From: DASYHS01 sp035998295
Lineage (GTDB): Bacteria > Pseudomonadota > Alphaproteobacteria > Azospirillales > Azospirillaceae
Length of the DNA stretch: 27,312 bases
Assembly (NCBI RefSeq): GCF_035998295.1
Contig: NZ_DASYHS010000132.1
Coordinates: forward strand, 1 to 27,312
Direction of reading: 5' to 3'
The notes beneath the pieces are model-generated. The model saw only the letters and a list, made by a program, of their open reading frames with translations. It ran no database searches and was not told where the DNA came from. The translations under genes were made by a program, and so were the position numbers. Of the stretch, positions 1 to 5,926 are shown one piece after another (the first letter of the stretch is position 1; the number at the start of each line of letters is the position of its first letter).

Positions 1-2609
1 GCCTTGGAGATGTAGAGGCCGAGGCCGCTGCCGGAGTGGCGGCGCGACAGGACGCTGTCGATCTGGGCGAAGGGCTGGGCAAGCTCCGGCAGACGGTCCG
101 TCGGTATGCCGATCCCGGTGTCGCTGATCGCCACCTCCACCGCCCCGTCCGGGGTCGTGACCACGACGCTGATCCGGCCGCCGTCGGGCGTGAATTTGAA
201 GGCGTTGCCGAGCAGGTTCAGCAGGATCTGCCGGATGCCGCGGGGATCGGCGCGAACCGCCGGCGCGGGGTCGGGCACCGCGATGTCGAGCTGGTGGCGG
301 TCGGACCCGACGGCCTGGCGCGCGAGGCGTGCGACCTGGCGGATCGCGTCGCCGAGGTCGATGGTCTCCTCGCGCAGCTCGTACCGCCCCGCCTCGATCC
401 GGGCCACGTCGAGGATGTTGTTGATGAGGTCGAGCAGCAGCTTCCCGCTGCCGTGGATGTCCTGGACGTATTCGCGGTAGCGCTCGTGCCCGAGCGGCCC
501 CCAGGGCTCGGTCGCCAGCAGGTCGCTGAAGCCGATGATGGCGTTGAGCGGGGTCCGCAGCTCGTGGCTCACGGAGGCGAGGAAGGCCGATTTCGCGTTG
601 CTGGCCGCCTCGGCGACGTCGCGCGCCTTGCGCAGGGCCTCCTGCTGCTCCTTCTGCATGGTGATCTCGGTCCGGATGCCGACCCTGCCCCCGTCGTTGG
701 TCCGGTGGTCGCTGATGCGGATCCAGCGGCCGTCGGAAAGCTGCTCCTCCTTGTTGAAGCTCCGGCATTCCGGGTCGAACCGCTCCCGAAGCTCGGCGTC
801 GAGATCGCCGATCGAGGTCACGAAGCCGTTGAGGGCGCATCGCCGGACGATCTCGGGGAAGCTCGTCCCCGGCACGAGCAGGGCCGACACGCCCCGGTAG
901 TACTCACGATAGCGGCTGTTGCACATCACGAACCGCTGTTCCGGATCGAGCAGGATGAACCCGTCGGCCAGGCTCTCGACGGCGTCGGCCAGCACCTGTT
1001 CGGCCCGGCGCGCCCGCGCCTCGGCGCGGCGATGCTCGGTGACGTTGGCGCCGGTGCCCCGGTAGCCCAGGAACGCCCCCTCGCCGGAGAAGACCGGCAC
1101 GCCGCTGATCCGGAACTGCAGCACCGCCCCGTCCACCCGGCGGTAGGCGTATTCGAAGTCGCGGAAGGGCCGCCGCGCCCGCATGTCGCCGAGATGCGCC
1201 TGCCATTTGGGATCGGTCCGGCGCTCCGCCGCGATCTCCTCCCGCGTCCGGCCGAGGAGATCCGCCGGCTGGACGCCGGTGGCCTCCGCCATCCGGTCCG
1301 ACAGGTATGTCAGCCGCAGGTCGGCGTCCATCTCCCAGAACCAGTCCGAGGCCGCCTGGGCGAAGTCGTGGAACCGCCTCTCGCTCTCGCGCAGCCGCTC
1401 CATGGCCAGGACGCGTTCGGTGATGTCGACCAGGCTGCCGGCCATGCGCGTCGGCCGCCCCCCGCCGTCACGCAGGGCCTGCCCCTTGATCTGGACCCAG
1501 CGCGTCCCGCCATCCGGGCGGCGGATGCGCAGCGCGAGGTCGAAGGGCTCGTCCTCGCCCAGATGGGCCGCCAGGGCGGCCCTGAGGCGGCCGCGGCAGT
1601 CGACGTCGAGCAGGCTCTCGAAGGTATCGTTGAGGACCGGCTCGTCGTCGGGCCGCAGGCCCACGATCTCCTTGAACGCCGGCGACCAGAAGACCGTCCC
1701 GCTCAGGACGTCGTAGTCCCAGATGCCGACCTCCGCCCCTCCCACCGCGAGCGCGTACCGCTCCTCGCTGCGGCGCAGCGCCTCCTCCTGCTGTTTCAGG
1801 GCGGTCACGTCGGTCGCGGTGCCGCGGTAGCCGAGGAACGTCCCGTCCTCCGCGAAGAACGGCTTGCCGCTGGTGCGCACGTACCGCACCGCGCCGTCGG
1901 TCCTCAGGAAGCGGTACTCGAACGCCCGGAACGGCTCGCGCCGCGCTATCGCGGCCATGTGCTCGCGCCATTTCAGGGCGTCCACGTCCTCGGCGGCGAT
2001 GTCCTGGCGGCGGCGGCCCAGCAGGCGGTGCCGCTCGACGCCCATCAGGTCCTCGATGCGCTCGGACAGGTGGCTGATCCGAAGCTGCGCGTCTAGTTCC
2101 CACAGCCAGTCCGATGCCGCCTCGGCGAAGTCCCGGAAACGCTGCTCGCTGCGCTGGAGCCGGTCGGACGCCTCCGAGGTCGCGGCCGCGCCGGCGGGGA
2201 GGCCGGGTCCGGCCGCGCGCGACGGGGTCCGCTCCGCCTCCTGCGCGGGCGTGACGTCGACCATGCTGCCCAGGATCTCGCGCGGGCCGCCCTGGCCGTC
2301 GCGGACGAGATGGAACTCGTGGTGGAACCAGCGCAGGACGCCGGCGCGCGTCAGCATGCGGCAGTCCACCCGGCCCTCGCCGGAGGCCAGGGTCCGCGCG
2401 AGCGCGGCGCGGTAGGCGCCGAGATCCTCGGGATGGACCATCTTCGCTGCCAGCCGGGGATCGGCCGCGAAGTCCTCGGGACGGTATCCCGTCAGCCCGG
2501 CGACGGTCGGGCCGACATGCACGACGGGGAAATCGGGAGCGGGCAGCAGCGCGTAGACGACGACCGGCGGCGCCGCGAGCAGATGGGTCTCTTTCGCTTC
2601 GTCCCCCAC
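1..2609 (-). CDS. Multi-PAS soluble sensor histidine kinase (C-terminus cut by window edge)
   Basis: Cytoplasmic sensor kinase; 869 residues are visible and the frame stays open to base 1. I read the reverse strand with GTG at 2609-2607, because AAGGAGG lies at 2620-2614 and the frame closes with TAA at 2654-2652 with no ATG between. Five PAS-like domains follow at about residues 1-125, 163-285, 285-400, 412-530 and 538-650. HisKA comes next, with H-box SHELRTPLNAIIGF (His682, codon 566-564), then an N-box ILLNLLGNA, a G1 box DTGIGI and a G2 box GSGLGLYISK at the edge. No membrane segment or signal peptide is visible, so the signal is probably internal (redox, light, ligand); the sequence does not show which. 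PAS2 and PAS4 are close copies of each other. The receiver protein encoded 117 bases upstream on the same strand is the likely partner. A C-terminal receiver beyond the edge cannot be excluded. Confidence 0.93.
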   Translation of the reverse strand, partial: MGDEAKETHLLAAPPVVVYALLPAPDFPVVHVGPTVAGLTGYRPEDFAADPRLAAKMVHPEDLGAYRAALARTLASGEGRVDCRMLTRAGVLRWFHHEFHLVRDGQGGPREILGSMVDVTPAQEAERTPSRAAGPGLPAGAAATSEASDRLQRSEQRFRDFAEAASDWLWELDAQLRISHLSERIEDLMGVERHRLLGRRRQDIAAEDVDALKWREHMAAIARREPFRAFEYRFLRTDGAVRYVRTSGKPFFAEDGTFLGYRGTATDVTALKQQEEALRRSEERYALAVGGAEVGIWDYDVLSGTVFWSPAFKEIVGLRPDDEPVLNDTFESLLDVDCRGRLRAALAAHLGEDEPFDLALRIRRPDGGTRWVQIKGQALRDGGGRPTRMAGSLVDITERVLAMERLRESERRFHDFAQAASDWFWEMDADLRLTYLSDRMAEATGVQPADLLGRTREEIAAERRTDPKWQAHLGDMRARRPFRDFEYAYRRVDGAVLQFRISGVPVFSGEGAFLGYRGTGANVTEHRRAEARARRAEQVLADAVESLADGFILLDPEQRFVMCNSRYREYYRGVSALLVPGTSFPEIVRRCALNGFVTSIGDLDAELRERFDPECRSFNKEEQLSDGRWIRISDHRTNDGGRVGIRTEITMQKEQQEALRKARDVAEAASNAKSAFLASVSHELRTPLNAIIGFSDLLATEPWGPLGHERYREYVQDIHGSGKLLLDLINNILDVARIEAGRYELREETIDLGDAIRQVARLARQAVGSDRHQLDIAVPDPAPAVRADPRGIRQILLNLLGNAFKFTPDGGRISVVVTTPDGAVEVAISDTGIGIPTDRLPELAQPFAQIDSVLSRRHSGSGLGLYISK

Positions 2610-2726
2610 CAGAGCCTCCTTCCGCGCGCCGCCATCCCCGGACGCGTCATTTTAGGCTCATGATGCTCACGAAACGTTACCTTGGGAAATCGCCTTGCGA
2701 AGAAATCGATCGGGCAGGGCTCGCCT

Positions 2727-3185
2727 TCAGTCCCGTCCCCCGCCCCGCCCCCCGCCCCACCACGGCTCCGGGACGGCGCGTCCGTCATGCAGGAGCTCGA
2801 GGCTCCGCGGCACCTCGGACGGGGTTTCGCCGTTCAGCACGGCGCCCGCCGCCGTCACCGCGCGCACCAGCGCCTCGGGGGAGAACGGCTTGCGCAGGAC
2901 GCCCATGGCGGCGCCACCGATCTCGGCGCCCTTCACGTCGAACCCCGTCATGAGGAGCGACGGTATCCCGTAGACGGCCTTCATGACATGGGCGGTCGAA
3001 AGCCCGTCGCCGCCGCGCCCGAGTCGCAGGTCGACCAGCGCCAGGTCGGGGCGCGCGCGGGCCGCCAGCCGCAAGGCCTTGTCCGTCGTCGTCGCCACGC
3101 CCGCGACGTCGAAGCCGTGCCGTTCCAATACCGCCCTGGCGGCTGGCCCGACCAGCGGATCATCCTCGACGACGATCAGCCTCAA
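2727..3185 (-). CDS. Single-domain response regulator (CheY-like receiver)
   Basis: A receiver-only protein of 152 residues that should accept phosphate from a histidine kinase. The start is TTG at 3185-3183, giving MRLIVVEDDPLVG, with GGAGG at 3198-3194 eight bases upstream. An ATG at 3233-3231 is in frame but would add an unstructured tail. The acidic pair EDD, the phospho-acceptor Asp in LALVDLRLG, the switch Thr in LLMTGF and the Lys in LRKPFS are all present. The last ~30 residues hold a Gly/Arg-rich tail (WWGGGRGGGRD) and no DNA-binding domain, so output is probably by protein contact or phosphotransfer. The gene precedes the multi-PAS kinase on the same strand, which suggests a two-component pair. 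The cognate relation is inferred from position only. Confidence 0.88.
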   Translation of the reverse strand: MRLIVVEDDPLVGPAARAVLERHGFDVAGVATTTDKALRLAARARPDLALVDLRLGRGGDGLSTAHVMKAVYGIPSLLMTGFDVKGAEIGGAAMGVLRKPFSPEALVRAVTAAGAVLNGETPSEVPRSLELLHDGRAVPEPWWGGGRGGGRD

Positions 3186-3319
3186 TGTCCGTTCCTCCGT
3201 GCGACGCGCCTTGGTCGGCGGGTAGATGTGCATCCGCGCGCCATGTTCAACGTACCCCGACCGGTCATATCCCCATGCCCACCTCTTCTTTCGCGCGGCG
3301 GGGGCCGCCAATCGGCGGC

Positions 3320-3348
3320 TGGACAAGATTGGATAAAATATACAAAAT
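3320..3348 (+). promoter_or_regulatory. Candidate sigma-70 promoter for the hydroxyproline genes
   Basis: TGGACA at 3320-3325 and CAAAAT at 3343-3348 are separated by 17 bases, in the only AT-rich stretch between the divergent regulator and epimerase genes. The predicted start of transcription lies about 25 bases before the epimerase ATG. The -10 is a weak match. The same stretch could equally be a GntR-type operator, since FCD/GntR regulators commonly control hydroxyproline genes; none is encoded in this window. Confidence 0.35.
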
Positions 3349-3379
3349 GGCCGTCCATGAGACAGGGACGCCCCGAGCG

Positions 3380-4381
3380 ATGACGAAGCACACCTTCAGC
3401 TGCATCGACGCCCACACCTGCGGCAACCCCGTGCGGGTCGTGAGCGGGGGCGCCCCGTTCCTGGCCGGGGCGACGATGATGGAGCGGCGCGCCCATTTCC
3501 TGGCCGACTACGACTGGATCCGCACGGGCCTGATGTTCGAGCCGCGCGGCCATGACGCGATGTCGGGAAGCCTGCTCTACCCGCCGACGCGCGCCGACTG
3601 CGACCTCGGCATCCTGTTCATCGAGACCAGCGGCTGCCTGCCGATGTGCGGCCACGGCACCATCGGCACCGTCACCGTGGCGCTGGAGCACGGCCTGGTC
3701 CGCCCGCGCGAGCCGGGCGTGCTGCGCCTGGAGGTCCCGGCCGGGCTGGTCGAGGCGCGCTACGCGCTCGACGGCGACAAGGTCTCGGCCGTGCGCATCC
3801 GCAACGTCGCCTCCTACCTGCACGCCGAGGGGCTGGAGGTCGACCTCCCCGGCTTCGGCCCGGTCCGCTTCGACGTCGCCTATGGCGGCAATTTCTACGC
3901 GATCGTCGAGCCGCAGGCCGGCTACGAGGACCTCGACCGGCTCTCGGTCCAGGACATCCAGCGCCTGAGCCCGGAGCTGCGGCGCCTCGCCAACGCGAAG
4001 TACCGGTTCGTGCACAAGGAGAGCCCTGCGATCGCCGGCCTGTCGCACGTGATGTGGACGGGACGCCCGAAGGCGGCGGGCGCGCATGCGCGCAACGCCG
4101 TGTTCTACGGCGACCGGGGCATCGACCGCTCGCCCTGCGGCACCGGGACGTCCGCGCGCATGGCCCAGCTCGCCGCCCGCGGGGACCTGCGCCCGGGCGA
4201 CGACTTCGTGCACGAGAGCATCATCGGCAGCCTCTTCCACGGCCGCGTCGAAGCCGAGGCGACCGTCGGCGGCGCGCCGGCCATCGTGCCGAGCATCCAG
4301 GGCCAGGCCTGGGTGACCGGCATCAACACCCTCTTCCTGTACGACGACGAACCCTACGCGCGCGGCTTCCTGCTGCCGTGA
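3380..4381 (+). CDS. 4-hydroxyproline 2-epimerase (proline racemase family)
   Basis: A 333-residue, PLP-independent enzyme expected to interconvert trans-4-hydroxy-L-proline and cis-4-hydroxy-D-proline, the first step of bacterial hydroxyproline breakdown. Both catalytic cysteines are visible: Cys90 in PMCGHGTIGT and Cys253 in DRSPCGTGTSA. Two Cys argue for an epimerase or racemase rather than a trans-3-hydroxyproline dehydratase, which has a Ser/Thr in one position. The length matches the epimerase group. I chose ATG 3380 (MTKHTFSCIDAHTCGNPV) because homology in this family begins there; AGGGA lies at 3364-3368, a slightly long spacing. An in-frame ATG at 3349 would add ten residues. The deaminase gene follows after 23 bases, and this pairing is the main reason to prefer hydroxyproline over proline as substrate. 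Confidence 0.88.
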   Translation: MTKHTFSCIDAHTCGNPVRVVSGGAPFLAGATMMERRAHFLADYDWIRTGLMFEPRGHDAMSGSLLYPPTRADCDLGILFIETSGCLPMCGHGTIGTVTVALEHGLVRPREPGVLRLEVPAGLVEARYALDGDKVSAVRIRNVASYLHAEGLEVDLPGFGPVRFDVAYGGNFYAIVEPQAGYEDLDRLSVQDIQRLSPELRRLANAKYRFVHKESPAIAGLSHVMWTGRPKAAGAHARNAVFYGDRGIDRSPCGTGTSARMAQLAARGDLRPGDDFVHESIIGSLFHGRVEAEATVGGAPAIVPSIQGQAWVTGINTLFLYDDEPYARGFLLP

Positions 4382-4404
4382 CGCCCGATCCAGGAGGCAC
4401 AGCG

Positions 4405-5331
4405 ATGACGAAGCAGACGACGAAGCACTGGAGCGGGGTGTTCCCCGCGGTCACGACCAGGTTCGCAGCCGATTTCTCGCTCGACGGCGAGGCGATGCGC
4501 CGCTCGCTGGCGCTCCAGGTCGAGGCCGGCGTGGACGGCATCATCTGCTGCGGTTCGCTGGGCGAGGCGAGCACGCTCTCGGTCGACGAGAAGGTCGAGG
4601 TGGTGCGGCTCGCCCTCGAGGCGGCAGGCGGGCGCATCCCCGTGCTGGGGACGGTCGCCGAGACGACCACGGCCAAGGCCCTGGAGTTCGTGCGCAAGGC
4701 GCAGGCCGCCGGCGCCGACGGGTTCATGGTGCTGCCGGGCATGCAGTACGTGTCGGACCTGCGCGAGGCGGTGACCCATTACCGGGCGGTCGCCGCCGCG
4801 TCCGACCGGCCGCTGATGATCTACAACAACCCCGTCGCCTACCGGGTCGACCTGGGCGAGGACGGCGTCGCCGAGTTGCTGGAAGACCCGAAATTCGTCG
4901 CGATCAAGGACAGCGCCGACGACGTCCGGCGCGTGACGCGGCTGCGCAACCGCTTCGGCGACAGGGTCGCGATCTTCGCCGGGGTCGACAACCTGGCGCT
5001 CGAGAGCCTGCTGATGGGCGCGGACGGCTGGGTCGCCGGCCTGGTCTGCGCCTTCCCGCGCGAGACCGTGGCCATCCATCGCCTGGTGCGCGCGGGGCGC
5101 ATCGAGGAGGCGCTGGCGGTCTACCGCTGGTTCGTGCCGCTGCTCGACCTCGACGTCTCGACCAAGCTGGTCCAGAACATCAAGCTGGCCGAGAGCATCG
5201 TCCACGGCTTCGCCGACACCGTGCGCCCGCCGCGCCTGAGGCTGGCGGGCCCGGAGCGGGCGCGCGTCGAGGAGATCGTGCACGGCGCGCTGGCCACCCG
5301 CCCGGCTCTTCCCGACCTCGGCGCGGCCTGA
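4405..5331 (+). CDS. DapA/DHDPS-family lyase, probable pyrroline-4-hydroxy-2-carboxylate deaminase
   Basis: A 308-residue class I aldolase-type TIM barrel. The Schiff-base Lys168 is in FVAIKDSADD, the catalytic Tyr140 in LMIYNNP, and the pyruvate-site loop reads GSLGE at 50-54. True DapA proteins carry GTTGE there, so lysine synthesis is unlikely. Placed 23 bases after a hydroxyproline epimerase, the best reading is the deaminase that turns 1-pyrroline-4-hydroxy-2-carboxylate into alpha-ketoglutarate semialdehyde and ammonia. The ATG at 4405 has AGGAGG at 4392-4397 with a seven-base gap. The pathway also needs a D-hydroxyproline oxidase or dehydrogenase and a semialdehyde dehydrogenase; neither is in this window. 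Other members of the fold (N-acetylneuraminate lyase, KDG aldolase types) cannot be fully ruled out. Confidence 0.82.
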   Translation: MTKQTTKHWSGVFPAVTTRFAADFSLDGEAMRRSLALQVEAGVDGIICCGSLGEASTLSVDEKVEVVRLALEAAGGRIPVLGTVAETTTAKALEFVRKAQAAGADGFMVLPGMQYVSDLREAVTHYRAVAAASDRPLMIYNNPVAYRVDLGEDGVAELLEDPKFVAIKDSADDVRRVTRLRNRFGDRVAIFAGVDNLALESLLMGADGWVAGLVCAFPRETVAIHRLVRAGRIEEALAVYRWFVPLLDLDVSTKLVQNIKLAESIVHGFADTVRPPRLRLAGPERARVEEIVHGALATRPALPDLGAA

Positions 5332-5358
5332 GGGAGCCGGCGACAGGACCGGCCGACA

Positions 5359-5383
5359 GGAACCGCAGGCGCGCCTTCGGGTT
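5359..5383 (+). promoter_or_regulatory. Candidate EcfG-type (general stress) promoter
   Basis: GGAAC at 5359-5363 and GGTT at 5380-5383 are 16 bases apart. The alphaproteobacterial EcfG consensus is GGAAC-N16/17-CGTT, so one -10 base differs. It lies about 65 bases before the small hypothetical gene at 5450. This is a motif match by eye in GC-rich DNA, where chance matches are common. Confidence 0.3.
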
Positions 5384-5449
5384 TACGTGCGAGTGAGCCG
5401 GCCGCGCGCGAACGCGTGGCCGGGCCGACAAACCGGGAGACGGGCAACC

Positions 5450-5707
5450 ATGAACGGCAGCACAGCGAAGACCAGGCCGGTCCTGCCGCACGAGGTGAGG
5501 GAGATGTTCGGCGATCTCGACGACCTGACCCTCGCCCGGATCGTGGGGACCGGCGCCACGCCGGCCGAGGTGGCGGAGGCCCACACCTGGCTGCACGCCG
5601 GCGACGCCCTGGCCGGCTCCCTCGGCCGCCCGCGGGGCGAGCGGGTCGCCGCGATCATCGACATCGTCCAGCCGGAGATCGAGCCGCCGGACGACGCCGG
5701 CATCTGA
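5450..5707 (+). CDS. Small hypothetical protein (85 aa)
   Basis: An 85-residue acidic, soluble protein that I do not recognise. The ATG at 5450 has GGGAGA at 5435-5440 nine bases before it; an upstream in-frame ATG at 5387 would add an Arg-rich leader that looks non-coding. The middle reads as helices (EVREMFGDLDDLTLARIVGTG, then TPAEVAEAHTWLHAGD), and the end is IVQPEIEPPDDAGI. There is no membrane segment, signal peptide or metal-binding motif. A stress-type promoter may precede it, which would suit a small stress-related protein, but that is a guess. It is followed by the repeat-rich spacer before the antiporter. The spacing and codon use look like a real gene. Confidence 0.7.
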   Translation: MNGSTAKTRPVLPHEVREMFGDLDDLTLARIVGTGATPAEVAEAHTWLHAGDALAGSLGRPRGERVAAIIDIVQPEIEPPDDAGI

Positions 5708-5719
5708 CCGGCCACGGAC

Positions 5720-5740
5720 AGGCGGCAGGCGGCAGGCGGC
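5720..5740 (+). repeat. Three tandem copies of a 7-bp unit
   Basis: AGGCGGC occurs at 5720-5726, 5727-5733 and 5734-5740 with no mismatch, right after the small hypothetical gene and 20 bases before the 11-bp array. Probably slippage-derived. Confidence 0.85.
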
Positions 5741-5752
5741 CCAAGGGGCGGA

Positions 5753-5769
5753 CCGTGGGTGGCCCACGG
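5753..5769 (+). repeat. Hairpin CCGTGGG/CCCACGG leading into the repeat array
   Basis: CCGTGGG at 5753-5759 and CCCACGG at 5763-5769 are perfect inverted arms around a three-base loop. No T-run follows, so it is not a standard terminator. It overlaps the first unit of the 11-bp array, so the arms can also pair with later units. Confidence 0.75.
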
Positions 5770-5815
5770 GTGGCCCACGGGCGGCCCACGGGTGGCCCAC
5801 GGGTGGCCCACGGGT
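5761..5815 (+). repeat. Five tandem copies of an 11-bp unit
   Basis: The unit GGCCCACGGGT repeats at 5761, 5772, 5783, 5794 and 5805; only the second copy differs, with C as the last base. Each unit contains the near-palindrome TGGCCCA, so adjacent units can fold. The array lies between the small hypothetical gene and the antiporter, in a 219-base spacer with no ORF that I trust. Eleven bases is close to one DNA turn, so it could be a stacked binding site or a simple slippage array. Confidence 0.95.
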
Positions 5816-5926
5816 GGGGTGTGACCAAACGGGAACCTCCCGGTTGCGTCCTTGCCTGCGCGTTCCCTTGCCGCTAGATCACGCCGACGGTCCCTCGGCG
5901 GGGCCGGGCAACGTGGCGGGGGGCTC

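Noticed and set aside
36..2096. Long open frame on the plus strand opposite the kinase
   Set aside because: Antisense to a gene with clear HisKA and ATPase motifs; its translation is Arg/Val/Asp/Pro-rich with no recognisable domain. High GC leaves the opposite strand open by chance.
4405..5331. dapA (lysine biosynthesis) for the DHDPS-family gene
   Set aside because: GSLGE replaces GTTGE, and the gene is coupled to a hydroxyproline epimerase. A catabolic deaminase fits better.
5761..5815. CRISPR array
   Set aside because: Units are 11 bases with no spacers between them and no cas genes nearby. It is a simple tandem repeat.
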